From: an uncultured Oscillospiraceae bacterium
GTDB lineage: Bacteria > Bacillota > Clostridia > Oscillospirales > Oscillospiraceae
Assembly: GCA_934573735.1 (NCBI GenBank)
Contig: CAKTMC010000016.1
Coordinates: forward strand, 1-44,850
Reading direction: 5' to 3'
Length of the DNA: 44,850 nt
Positions 34,083 to 41,883 of this stretch are shown here, piece by piece. How positions within the stretch are numbered: the first letter of the stretch is position 1; every line of letters begins with the position of its first letter. The position numbers and the translations under genes are program-made. The notes under the pieces are model-generated. The model searched no databases, was not told the origin of the DNA, and saw only the letters and a program-made list of their open reading frames with translations.

Positions 34083-35078
34083 ATGAAAAAAGCTCTTGCA
34101 CTTATCCTTGCCCTGTGCATGGTGTTTGCACTCTGCGCCTGCGGCGAGACTGCTCCCAAACAGGATCAGAAGACCAATACCGACGCACCCGCCGTGGAAG
34201 ATACCGGCTGGGCGCCCAACGGCCCGGTGACCCTTGTTGTTTCATATAAGGCAGGCAACGGCACCGACGTTACCGCGCGTATCCTTGCAAAGTATGCAGA
34301 GAAGTACATCGGTCAGACCATCGTTATCGAGAACGTTGACGGCGGCTCCGGCTCTCTCGGCTGGTCGCAGCTTGCAGCGGCAAAGCCCGACGGCATGACC
34401 ATCGGCTTTATGAACCTGCCGAACTTCAACAGCTCCATCGTCAAGGGACTCGGCACCTACACCACCGCAGACTTTGCGGCTATCTGCAACCACGTCACCG
34501 AGACCTCTCTGGTCATCTGCCGTGCCGATGAGACTCGCTTTGACGACATTGACGGTCTTGTAGAGTACGCGAAGGCAAACCCGACCGTCGCCTCCACTAA
34601 CGGCGCACAGGCCTCCAACCACATCGGCGCACAGGCCTTTGCAAATTCCGCAGGCTTTAAGTACACCGACCTCCCCCAGGGCAACACCGCCGATGAGCTT
34701 CTGTCCCTGCTGGGCGGCGAGGCTGACTGGTGCGTAGTCAAGGCCGCCGATATTGCCGGTCGTACCGACGTTAAGGTTCTGGCGGTATTCGCTGCCGACC
34801 GTCTGCCCGAGTATCCCGACGTCCCGACGCTGGGCGAAAAGGGCTACTATGACAAGTGGCTCGGCTCCTCCCGCTGCATCGTCGCCCCCGCGGGCGTGAG
34901 CGAGGAGGTCATCAAGTTCTACGAGAACGCCTTCAAGATGGCTATGGAGGATCCCGATTACCTCGCAGCCGCTGCCGAGTTTGTCACCGATTATCAGGAT
35001 GCCGCCGCTACCGCCGCTCTCATCGAGGAGCAGCAACAGTTCACCGAGAGTCTGGCCTCCGGCTTCTGGAACGACTGA
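34083..35078 (+). CDS. tctC: Tripartite tricarboxylate transporter substrate-binding lipoprotein (TctC/BUG)
   Basis: Extracellular receptor that hands a carboxylate (citrate-like or other) to TctAB. Signal and lipobox LCAC (Cys20) are followed by a Thr/Asp linker and a BUG-fold domain with YKAGNGTDVTARILAKYAEKYIGQTIVIENVDGGSG near the start and YPDVPTLGEKGY near the end. 331 aa, with AGGAGG upstream of the ATG. It is first in the operon. The ligand cannot be read from the sequence. Confidence 0.93.
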   Translation: MKKALALILALCMVFALCACGETAPKQDQKTNTDAPAVEDTGWAPNGPVTLVVSYKAGNGTDVTARILAKYAEKYIGQTIVIENVDGGSGSLGWSQLAAAKPDGMTIGFMNLPNFNSSIVKGLGTYTTADFAAICNHVTETSLVICRADETRFDDIDGLVEYAKANPTVASTNGAQASNHIGAQAFANSAGFKYTDLPQGNTADELLSLLGGEADWCVVKAADIAGRTDVKVLAVFAADRLPEYPDVPTLGEKGYYDKWLGSSRCIVAPAGVSEEVIKFYENAFKMAMEDPDYLAAAAEFVTDYQDAAATAALIEEQQQFTESLASGFWND

Positions 35079-35102
35079 GCAGGAGAAATAAGCTGATATT
35101 TT

Positions 35103-35134
35103 GTGCAGGGGAACTTGTATAAGCTCCCCTGCAC
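35103..35134 (+). other. Intercistronic hairpin between tctC and tctB
   Basis: GTGCAGGGGA pairs with TCCCCTGCAC (35103-35112 with 35125-35134), with an inner CTT/AAG extension. No T-run follows. It probably stabilises or partly terminates the tctC message so that the receptor is made in excess. Confidence 0.7.
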
Positions 35135-35167
35135 GGGCAATCTGAGATTTATAGGAGGGAACGTCCC

Positions 35168-35617
35168 TTGAAAATGAAGAAAACCGATATAGGCGTTGTC
35201 GGCTTTATGTATGCGGTGTGCGCATTTTTCTATGTGTACAGCTTCCAGCTTTCCGCCACGAGCAAGACCTATCCCACATTCACGATAGCCCTGCTCTTCT
35301 GCCTTACGACCCTGTATCTTATCCAGATGATAATTTCTGCGCGTAAATTCGGCGTGGAGAGCGGCGCACAGGAGGTATTTGCGGGCTTTAAGCCGGTGCA
35401 GTTTGTCGTCTCGCTCGCCCTCACCGCCGTATATTTCTTTATGATGAAGTATCTCGGCTTTTTCAGCGCCACGGTCATATTCATGTTCGCGTCGCTGCTT
35501 TATCTGAGAGTACATATAATCCCGGCGGTGGTGTCCGTCGTCGTCATGAACCTGCTGATTTACTTTGCCTTTGTGAAGTTTCTCGGCGTCAGGCTGCCCT
35601 CCGGGCTGCTGTTTTAA
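35168..35617 (+). CDS. tctB: Tripartite tricarboxylate transporter small membrane subunit (TctB)
   Basis: 149-aa membrane protein with four hydrophobic segments, the small subunit partnering TctA. It reads MKMKKTDIGVVGFMYAVCAFFYVYSFQLS. The TTG at 35168 lies 9 bp after AGGAGG, while the in-frame ATG at 35174 is 15 bp away, so the TTG is preferred. Sequence of this family is poorly conserved, and the call leans on size, topology and its place between tctC and tctA. Confidence 0.85.
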   Translation: MKMKKTDIGVVGFMYAVCAFFYVYSFQLSATSKTYPTFTIALLFCLTTLYLIQMIISARKFGVESGAQEVFAGFKPVQFVVSLALTAVYFFMMKYLGFFSATVIFMFASLLYLRVHIIPAVVSVVVMNLLIYFAFVKFLGVRLPSGLLF

Positions 35618-35631
35618 GGAGGGTGTAGATC

Positions 35632-37146
35632 ATGCTTGAAACCTTACAGCTAATGGGCCAGGGCTTTATAAGCGCTCTGACTTGGATAAATCTCCTTGCG
35701 ATGGTGGGCGGCGTTACGCTCGGCATCGTTATCGGCTGCCTGCCTGGGCTCTCGGCTGCAATGGGCGTTGCGCTCATGCTGCCCCTGACCTTCACCATGA
35801 AACCCGACACCGGACTTATCGTCCTCGGCGCCATCTACTGCGGCGCTATCTTCGGCGGCTCCATATCCGCTATACTTATCCACACCCCCGGCACCCCGGC
35901 CTCCGCCGCGACTGCCATCGAGGGCTATCAGATGACGCTCAAGGGTCAGGCGGGCAAGGCGCTTGCCACCGCCTGCTGGAGCTCCTTCTGGGGCGGACTT
36001 CTGAGCTGCATCTCGCTCTACTTCTTCGCTCCCATACTCGCGCAGCTTGCGCTCAAGTTCATGTCGGCGGAAAAGTTCTGGCTCGGCATCTTCGGCCTTA
36101 CGATTATTGCGGGCGTATCGAGTAAGAGCATCGTCAAGGGACTCATGTCCGGCGCACTCGGTCTTCTCATATCCTGCATCGGTCTTGACCCCATCGACGG
36201 CACCAAGCGCTTTATGTTCGGTCAGGCGTTTCTCGCCGAGGGCGTAAACGTCACCTGCGCGCTCATCGGACTTTTCTCCATGTCTCAGGTGTTTATACTC
36301 GCCGAGAAGAAGATAGTCGAGCGCGAAAAGGCAAAGAAATTCTCCGACAAGATAATACTCACCAAGGAAGAGAAGAAAATGCTTGCCCCGACCGTTATCC
36401 GCTCCTGGATAATCGGCAATATCATCGGCATTCTTCCCGGCGCGGGCGCGTCCATCGCCTGCTTCATGGGCTATAATAACGCAAAGCAGTTTTCCAAGCA
36501 CAAGGAGGACTTCGGTCACGGTGCGATTGAGGGCGTCTGCGGCTCTGAGGCTGCAAATAACGCCGTCACCGGCGGCTCCCTGATACCGATGCTGACCCTC
36601 GGTATTCCCGGCGAGTCCGTTACTGCAGTTCTCATGGGCGGTCTGGTAATTCAGGGTCTTGCCCCGGGACCGGAGCTCTTTACAAAGCACGCCGCCATGA
36701 CCTATACCTTCTTCGCCGGCTTTGTGCTCGTGCAGTTTTTCATGCTGGCTGTGGGTATGCTCGGCTGCCGCGGCTTTGCGCACATCTCCCGCCTGTCTGA
36801 CGCGATACTCATTTCCTGCGTGACGGTGCTCTGCTTCGTCGGCTCCTATGCCATCCATAAGAACCTCAGCGACGTGGTCATCATGCTCATATTCGGTATT
36901 CTCGGCTACCTGATGCGCAAATTTGACCTCAACACCGCCGCCGTCGTTCTGGCGCTGATACTCGGTCCGATAAGCGAAAAGGGACTTCGCGGCGCGCTGC
37001 GCGTCAGCGGCGGCGATATAAGCTGCCTCTTCGCCTCCCCGGTGAGCTGGGTCCTCATCATCCTGAGCATCATCGGCATCTTCTCTCCCTTCCTTATGGC
37101 GAAGTTTGAGAAGAAGGTCACCGGCGGCGAGGTACTCGAGGAGTAA
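35632..37146 (+). CDS. tctA: Tripartite tricarboxylate transporter large membrane subunit (TctA)
   Basis: 504-aa permease with about ten to twelve membrane segments that carries the substrate with sodium or proton coupling. Family motifs are GCLPGLSAAMGVALMLPLTF, the HTPGTPASAATAIEGY loop and the mirrored LGIPGESVTAVLMGG with GLAPGPELF. AAGGAGGGTG precedes the ATG, 14 bp after tctB. It is the last gene of the operon, before a strong hairpin. Confidence 0.95.
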   Translation: MLETLQLMGQGFISALTWINLLAMVGGVTLGIVIGCLPGLSAAMGVALMLPLTFTMKPDTGLIVLGAIYCGAIFGGSISAILIHTPGTPASAATAIEGYQMTLKGQAGKALATACWSSFWGGLLSCISLYFFAPILAQLALKFMSAEKFWLGIFGLTIIAGVSSKSIVKGLMSGALGLLISCIGLDPIDGTKRFMFGQAFLAEGVNVTCALIGLFSMSQVFILAEKKIVEREKAKKFSDKIILTKEEKKMLAPTVIRSWIIGNIIGILPGAGASIACFMGYNNAKQFSKHKEDFGHGAIEGVCGSEAANNAVTGGSLIPMLTLGIPGESVTAVLMGGLVIQGLAPGPELFTKHAAMTYTFFAGFVLVQFFMLAVGMLGCRGFAHISRLSDAILISCVTVLCFVGSYAIHKNLSDVVIMLIFGILGYLMRKFDLNTAAVVLALILGPISEKGLRGALRVSGGDISCLFASPVSWVLIILSIIGIFSPFLMAKFEKKVTGGEVLEE

Positions 37147-37166
37147 TATATTATTTTTATAAACTG

Positions 37167-37201
37167 AAAACAGCTATGGGTGCTTTGCCCATAGCTGTTT
37201 T
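37167..37201. terminator. Bidirectional terminator between tctA and ogt
   Basis: 14-bp perfect stem (AAAACAGCTATGGG and its complement) around a 7-base loop, ending in TTTT on both strands. The ogt stop codon overlaps its edge. Confidence 0.85.
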
Positions 37202-37706
37202 ACATTGAACTATGCCCCTCGAGCCGCAGCAGTGCGCGCTTGCGCTCGAGTCCCCCGGCGTAGCCCGTGAGACTGCCGTTGCTGCCGATGACGCGGTGAC
37301 AGGGAATTATTATCGAAATGGGATTGCGCCCGACCGCGCCGCCCACCGCCTGTGCCGATATTGACGCTCGACCGAGCCGCGCGGCAAGCTTTTTTGCTAT
37401 CGCGCCGTAGCTCGTGAGCTGACCGTATGGTATCTCGCACAAAATATCCCATACGCTTTTGGCAAATTCGCTGGACTCCGGGGCAAGGCGTAGACTCTCC
37501 GAGCCGATACGCTCTCCGGAAAAATATGCGTCGAGCCATGCGGCAGTATCGGATAATATGCCGCCCGCGCCGGGGACGGACTGCGCAAAGAATTCGGCGC
37601 TCGGAAAATGCCTCTGTCCCTCAAACCATAGCCCGATGAGCGCATCATCCCTTGCCGCCAGAATAATTTTCCCGAGCGGCGAGCGGTATTCGTCCCTGTA
37701 GATCAT
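37200..37706 (-). CDS. ogt: Methylated-DNA-protein-cysteine S-methyltransferase
   Basis: Suicide repair enzyme that takes the methyl from O6-methylguanine. The acceptor is Cys136 in the motif IIPCHRVIGSNG, preceded by the DNA-binding helix SISAQAVGGAVGRNPIS. 168 aa, normal for the Ogt type. It starts inside the end of the upstream membrane protein gene (4-bp overlap). Confidence 0.96.
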   Translation of the reverse strand: MIYRDEYRSPLGKIILAARDDALIGLWFEGQRHFPSAEFFAQSVPGAGGILSDTAAWLDAYFSGERIGSESLRLAPESSEFAKSVWDILCEIPYGQLTSYGAIAKKLAARLGRASISAQAVGGAVGRNPISIIIPCHRVIGSNGSLTGYAGGLERKRALLRLEGHSSM

Positions 37707-38113
37707 CTCTTAGCCCCCGCCTTGAGCCGAACCGCGCCCAGGATATATATCGCCGGGATAATCACGCCGCTGAGCCAGACATAGACGCTTGCACCGTAGC
37801 CGACAATGATCTGCATGAGATTTGCCGCAAGCCCGAGTGCCAGCGCCGCCGTACCCCAGCCTATGCACCTGTGCGCAAGCAGAGGCTCCTCACAGTAGAG
37901 CGCGCCGAAAAAGCCCGAGACAAGCTCCAGCACGCCGCCTGAAACCGCCGTGATTATCGCCGCACGGTAGAGCCAGACGTGCGCCGCGTCAAACAGCCGC
38001 AAATTCATCGCCGAGGCAAAGAAGTTCAGGCAGGTGAAGGCAAAAAACGCCCGCACAAGCGCCGAAAAAAACAGCAGCACGCTCGTATATTTGAGTAAAT
38101 TCCCCTTTTTCAT
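37703..38113 (-). CDS. Small four-helix membrane protein, unknown
   Basis: 136 aa with four hydrophobic segments (about 8-32, 45-72, 83-105, 108-128) and a short basic tail. No family recognised. GAGGT precedes the ATG, a promoter lies upstream, and it is co-translated with ogt. Confidence 0.7.
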   Translation of the reverse strand: MKKGNLLKYTSVLLFFSALVRAFFAFTCLNFFASAMNLRLFDAAHVWLYRAAIITAVSGGVLELVSGFFGALYCEEPLLAHRCIGWGTAALALGLAANLMQIIVGYGASVYVWLSGVIIPAIYILGAVRLKAGAKR

Positions 38114-38144
38114 GTGCCTACCTCATATCAGTAAAATCATAAAA

Positions 38145-38173
38145 ATTTTATCATATGCGCGGGATGTTTTCAA
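38145..38173 (-). promoter_or_regulatory. Promoter of the membrane protein-ogt unit
   Basis: On the minus strand TTGAAA (38168-38173), 17 bp, TAAAAT (38145-38150), about 32 bp before the ATG at 38113. Confidence 0.65.
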
Positions 38174-38222
38174 GAAGCAGCATCGTGTACGGCGCCAAAA
38201 GAAACAACATAGAATGTTGAAA

Positions 38223-38245
38223 GATTTAAGAATTTTTATGTGGCG
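38223..38245 (+). promoter_or_regulatory. Conserved upstream motif, intact copy
   Basis: A 23-bp stretch containing TTTAAGAATTTTTATGTGG, matching the copy upstream of the truncated paralogue at 22 of 23 bases. It lies about 50 bp before the lipoprotein start and may be a regulator or sigma-factor site kept with the gene. Confidence 0.6.
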
Positions 38246-38292
38246 GATTTTCATATGGAGTGATATTCTATGCTGCGAAAGGGGATGCATCC

Positions 38293-38973
38293 ATGAAAAA
38301 GATAATCGCTTTCCTGCTCTGTGCGGCGGCACTCTTTGCGCTCTGCGCCTGCGGCAGCGTACCGGATAAGGTTTATTACGTCATTGACGAAAGCGGCAGC
38401 TATACAGACTCCGTGGGCAATAATTACGAGTATTCCTATAAGCTTCCGGCCTTTTCGGGCGGCAGTGAGGACGCAGAGAGGATAAACAAGCGCCTTGACG
38501 CGACTCTGCGCCCCATAATCGAGGGGGAGCTTGAGGCAATGAAAAGCGGCGTTAGCCTGACGGCAGGCTCTGTGCTCTGCGACGTGTATGAAAACGGCGA
38601 TATCACCTCCGTGCTCGTCTCGGTCTGTTATCCGAACGATTACGTTGAGTATTATACCGCGAGCATGAACATGCGCGAGGGCCGCGAGATGAATAACAAG
38701 GACCTTGCCGCCATCCTTGGTGTTGAGCAGTATGCCCTGCCGGATGCGCTCCGCGCGGCGGCAGCGGCAGCGGTGCAGGAGCTTTACGCCGGGTACGGAG
38801 AGCTTTCCGGTGAGGGCTTTGCAGATGTTAACGGATTTTTTGAGAAAACTATGGCCAAAATCGGCTCCGACGAGTGGAATCCGACGCTGTTTATAAACGG
38901 CGAGGGAAAGCTATGCATGATTTGCGAGGTCATGTCCCCCGTCGGGCGCTACAATCAAATTTTTACTCTCTGA
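38293..38973 (+). CDS. Lipoprotein with RsiV/DUF3298-like domain
   Basis: 226-aa extracytoplasmic lipoprotein: signal and lipobox LCAC (Cys20), then a domain rich in YEYSYKLPAFSGG and EDAERINKRLDATLRPIIEGEL. Together with the late EGKLCMICEVMSPVG strand this resembles the DUF4163/DUF3298 region found in RsiV-type proteins. The ATG at 38293 is preferred over an upstream ATG because the signal begins there and AAAGGGG precedes it. It is the intact paralogue of the truncated gene at 27917-28057. Confidence 0.8.
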   Translation: MKKIIAFLLCAAALFALCACGSVPDKVYYVIDESGSYTDSVGNNYEYSYKLPAFSGGSEDAERINKRLDATLRPIIEGELEAMKSGVSLTAGSVLCDVYENGDITSVLVSVCYPNDYVEYYTASMNMREGREMNNKDLAAILGVEQYALPDALRAAAAAAVQELYAGYGELSGEGFADVNGFFEKTMAKIGSDEWNPTLFINGEGKLCMICEVMSPVGRYNQIFTL

Positions 38974-38995
38974 AATATTTTTATATCAAAACAAA

Positions 38996-39025
38996 ACCGG
39001 GACCGCTTAGCTAAGCAGTCCCGGT
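38996..39025. terminator. Bidirectional hairpin between lipoprotein and XRE genes
   Basis: ACCGGGAC/GTCCCGGT outer stem with an inner GCTTAG/CTAAGC stem, separated by a single C-A mismatch. It lies between two convergent genes. T-tracts are moderate. Confidence 0.7.
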
Positions 39026-39029
39026 AATA

Positions 39030-39287
39030 TTATTCGGTTTTATCACTTTTCCTGAGCAGCCAGTCAACGCTTACACCGAGAACCTCTGACAGCGCCGCAA
39101 GCTCTATATCTGTCACGGGGCGCTTTTGACCCTCAAGCAGCGACAGCGCGGGAACACTGATATCTATGCCCCGAGTTTGAAGCCGTGCGAGCAGCTCCAC
39201 CTGCTTTAGCCCGCGCATTTGCCGCGCCTCGGTCACCCGTGCGCCGACAATATTCTTGTTTCCAAGCTCCAACCTGCGCTGTCTCAT
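39030..39287 (-). CDS. XRE-family transcriptional repressor
   Basis: 85-aa DNA-binding protein with a lambda-Cro/CI-type helix-turn-helix: GARVTEARQMRGLKQVELLARLQTRGIDISVPALSLLEGQKRPVTDIELAALSEVLGV. The ATG at 39287 has AGGAGTG upstream; the frame is open 30 codons more but without a start signal. It is divergent from a 53-residue gene, and the shared control region carries two palindromic operators, so it most likely represses that promoter. Confidence 0.88.
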   Translation of the reverse strand: MRQRRLELGNKNIVGARVTEARQMRGLKQVELLARLQTRGIDISVPALSLLEGQKRPVTDIELAALSEVLGVSVDWLLRKSDKTE

Positions 39288-39327
39288 GAAATCACTCCTG
39301 ACAACACAAGTATATGTGAAGAGTTGG

Positions 39328-39356
39328 TTGACATATTTGGTATTACCAAATATAAT
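39328..39356 (+). promoter_or_regulatory. Perfect sigma-A promoter of the 53-residue gene
   Basis: TTGACA (39328-39333), 17 bp, TATAAT (39351-39356): both hexamers and the spacing are exact consensus. Such a strong promoter suggests tight repression. Confidence 0.9.
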
Positions 39357-39381
39357 CAAAATATTTAATAATACCAAATAA
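39333..39381. promoter_or_regulatory. Two operators for the XRE repressor
   Basis: O1 (39333-39353) is a perfect 10-1-10 palindrome with half-site ATATTTGGTA. It fills the promoter spacer and touches both hexamers. O2 (39361-39381) is an imperfect copy (17 of the first 20 bases equal) with an intact right half TACCAAATA, ending at the ribosome-binding site. Centres are 28 bp apart. Confidence 0.8.
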
Positions 39382-39396
39382 AAAGGAGCGATAATT

Positions 39397-39558
39397 ATGG
39401 AGCTTTATAAAGAACTGTATCTCTATTTGTTTAATAAGGTGACGGATGCCTTATCAAGCGCGGATGCCGAAGATGTTGAAAAAGTAAAAGATATTCTCCG
39501 CGAAGCTCAAATAAAATGCGAAGAAATGTACATAGAGAGCAACGAAGAGCCGATTTAA
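39397..39558 (+). CDS. 53-residue acidic helical protein, unknown
   Basis: The short frame starts at ATG 39397, 7 bp after AAAAGGAG, and encodes MELYKELYLYLFNKVTDA followed by an acidic, probably helical stretch ending EEMYIESNEEPI. It has a perfect promoter and operators for the divergent XRE protein. I know no characterised function. Small proteins of this look occur next to XRE regulators in gut Firmicutes, often near mobile DNA (recollection, not checked). The stop lies 4 bp from the convergent PLP-enzyme gene. Confidence 0.75.
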   Translation: MELYKELYLYLFNKVTDALSSADAEDVEKVKDILREAQIKCEEMYIESNEEPI

Positions 39559-39562
39559 TAAT

Positions 39563-40519
39563 TCACCCGAGGTCGATATCTATTGCGAAAAGACCGCCCG
39601 CGCCGCCGGAATAGAGATAGAGCAAGTTGTCCGTGGGCTTAAACTTCCCCTCGCGCGCCATTTTAACAAGCCCCGCAAAGGCCTTGCCCGTATAGACCGG
39701 GTCGAGGAAAAGCCCCTCGTTTTCCGCCATCATGCGAATGGCGGCGTTGCCCTCGGCGGAGGGGATAGCGTAGCCGGGACCGCACATATCCACAAGATGC
39801 ACATCGTCACGGCTCGGCGTGAAATCAAGCTCCATGAGAGCCGCCGTCTCCTGCATGATGCGCGTTGTTATCACGTCAAAGGGATCGGAGTCCACCATAA
39901 GACCGACGGTCTGCGTCTGCGGCATAAAGAGCCTTGCGCCCAGCGCTACACCCGCGTGAGTGCCGCCGCTGCCCTCAGCGCAGCAGACATAGTCAAAGTG
40001 CAGCCCGGTGTCTGCTATCTCCTTCATGCAGGCAACATAGCCCAGAGCGCCGATGGCGTTTGAGCCGCCGCAGGGGATTTTATAATATGGGCGGCCGCTT
40101 GCCTGCCCGACGCGATCCATCTCGGCGTAGATATCGTCATAGCTGTCGGTGTCCATAAAGCGAACGTCGGTGTCCATGAGATATTCAAGGAGCTGATTGC
40201 CCTTGCGCTCGGTCACGCCGCGCTTTTTGAGAATGAGTATCGGGGTCATGCCAAGCTTTTTTGCGCAGGCAGCCGTGAGCATAGCGTGGTTTGACTGCGC
40301 GCCGCCGGTCGTGAATACTATCTCCGCGCCCTGCCACTTTGCGTCGGCAAGCAGAAACTCAAGCTTGCGGACCTTGTTGCCGCCAAGAGCGATGCCGGTC
40401 ATGTCGTCGCGCTTGATATATACGTTTGTGCCGAGAATACGGCTGATATTATCGAGCCGCTGAATGGGCGTGGGTAGCACTGCCAGAGGAATACGCGGAA
40501 AATCGTTCAGGCTTTTCAT
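39563..40519 (-). CDS. PLP-dependent D-cysteine desulfhydrase / ACC deaminase family enzyme
   Basis: Fold-type II PLP enzyme, 318 aa. The PLP lysine is Lys49 in IALGGNKVRKLEF; the substrate loop TTGGAQSNHAMLTAACAKKLG and the phosphate-binding GSGGTHAGVALGA follow. This subgroup includes DcyD (D-cysteine to pyruvate, sulfide and ammonia) and ACC deaminase, and sequence alone does not settle which. The ATG at 40519 has AAGGAG upstream. It follows the radical SAM gene after 13 bp, so the two form an operon. Confidence 0.88.
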   Translation of the reverse strand: MKSLNDFPRIPLAVLPTPIQRLDNISRILGTNVYIKRDDMTGIALGGNKVRKLEFLLADAKWQGAEIVFTTGGAQSNHAMLTAACAKKLGMTPILILKKRGVTERKGNQLLEYLMDTDVRFMDTDSYDDIYAEMDRVGQASGRPYYKIPCGGSNAIGALGYVACMKEIADTGLHFDYVCCAEGSGGTHAGVALGARLFMPQTQTVGLMVDSDPFDVITTRIMQETAALMELDFTPSRDDVHLVDMCGPGYAIPSAEGNAAIRMMAENEGLFLDPVYTGKAFAGLVKMAREGKFKPTDNLLYLYSGGAGGLFAIDIDLG

Positions 40520-40532
40520 ATGCTTCTCCTTT

Positions 40533-41753
40533 TTAATAACAGATAGTGCCGGAGACGGTGCGCCAAATATCACGCTCCACGCAGACATTCAGACCGCAGC
40601 AGCCCGCAGGCTCCAAATTATATTTTATATACAGCTCCGCAAGCATATCCTTTGTTTTGCGGAAATATTCGAGGCTTGCCGGCTTCATTGAACCGTTGAC
40701 TGGCTTTCCGAAAGGCATCCAGACCGAGGCGCTTGGAATAACGCCACGCTCAGCCAGATAAGCAGCGCCCTCCTTCAATGTCTCAAAGGGCTCAAGACCA
40801 ATGATAAAGTTACAGAAGGCCTTGCCGGGACCCTGCGCTTCGGCAATATAGCTCAGAGCGTCCAAATGCCTCTGTTTGGTGGTAAAGCTGCGCTTGCCCG
40901 GTGTGATGCTCTCGGCAAGCTTATCGTCCCAGACCTCAAGACTGCACGCGATGCGGCTTGCCCCCATGTCAAAGTAGCGGTCAATAACGTCGTGCCGTTC
41001 GGGCGGTGTAATGTATAGCAAAAGCTCTCCCTTGAGCGCATCGCGAGCACCGCTGTTGAGCATATCCTGCATATATGCCGTGATGTATTTTTCCTCAGTC
41101 TCGGCCTTGAAGGTTGAGCCGCCGGTGAGCTGCATACTGTTTACTCCGTCATGCTTTGCAGCGTAGAGCACAACCTCGGATACGTCCCGAGGCGAGGGAA
41201 TAAAGGGCATTGGCTTATGCCGCTTTGCCAGAGCCTCAAACTGACCGCCGGAGAAGCAAAACTGGCAGGGCTTGCCCGCACAAGCGTATTCACATGGCCA
41301 GAGGCATTGAAAGGCTATCCAATCGCAGCCCTGAAGCACGGCGTTGCCCATGAAGGGCATACCAGAGGAAGTCTTTTGCTTGAAAAATTCTGAGCCGGGA
41401 AACAGCTCAACCGGAGTAACGACCTCGCCCTTGTAAAGCAGTGTCGGAGCTCCGTCAATAAGCGAGAGACGGTAGTCCGTCGTCATGTCGTTCATATACT
41501 TGAAGAGCTTGAGATTGTCCCAAGAGAACATGGATGACAGGGTGCTCAGGTGAAAGCTCATGTCCGTTGCCATGATGATAGTTCCGTCGGGCAGCTTAAA
41601 GCTGTTGCAGGTCAATGCATTGGGATAAATTCGGAAATCCTTGCCGCACTTTTGATAGATATCTCTGTCTATTTTTAGTCCGCGGCTTATGACAAGACAT
41701 TTTAATTCGACAGAATCTACCGTTTCACCGGCAAGCTTAAAATACATATCCAT
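40533..41753 (-). CDS. Radical SAM protein with atypical cysteine spacing
   Basis: 406 aa. A segment near residues 143-170 carries six Cys (143, 150, 154, 158, 163, 166) ending PCQFCFSGG. The last three read CX4CX2C rather than the usual CX3CX2C. A TIM-barrel-like part follows with MQLTGGSTF (a GGE-like SAM site) and SLEVWDDKL, reminiscent of the BioB/HydE/HmdB group. An N-terminal domain of about 140 residues is unfamiliar, and a late cysteine group (AGCCGLNVC) could hold another cluster. GAGGAGG precedes the ATG. The function is unknown and probably linked to the downstream PLP enzyme. Confidence 0.75.
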   Translation of the reverse strand: MDMYFKLAGETVDSVELKCLVISRGLKIDRDIYQKCGKDFRIYPNALTCNSFKLPDGTIIMATDMSFHLSTLSSMFSWDNLKLFKYMNDMTTDYRLSLIDGAPTLLYKGEVVTPVELFPGSEFFKQKTSSGMPFMGNAVLQGCDWIAFQCLWPCEYACAGKPCQFCFSGGQFEALAKRHKPMPFIPSPRDVSEVVLYAAKHDGVNSMQLTGGSTFKAETEEKYITAYMQDMLNSGARDALKGELLLYITPPERHDVIDRYFDMGASRIACSLEVWDDKLAESITPGKRSFTTKQRHLDALSYIAEAQGPGKAFCNFIIGLEPFETLKEGAAYLAERGVIPSASVWMPFGKPVNGSMKPASLEYFRKTKDMLAELYIKYNLEPAGCCGLNVCVERDIWRTVSGTICY

Positions 41754-41839
41754 ACCTCCTCGTTTTTATTGCCGAGCTTATGCATAAGCAAAGGGTACGA
41801 TTTATAATAGAATACTATATAATAACCGAAAACGCAAGA

Positions 41840-41875
41840 AAGCCGACACTTTGCATTTCAACAAAATGTCGGCTT
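41840..41875 (-). terminator. Terminator of the tRNA cluster
   Basis: AAGCCGACA pairs with TGTCGGCTT (41867-41875 with 41840-41848) around an 18-base loop. On the minus strand it is followed by TCTTGCGTTTTC, and it lies just after tRNA-Lys. Confidence 0.75.
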
Positions 41876-41883
41876 GTCTTATT

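Noticed and set aside
35876..35884. Exact DnaA box TTATCCACA inside tctA
   Set aside because: It is a single copy within coding sequence, far from dnaA, and fits the codons of the conserved HTPGTPAS loop.
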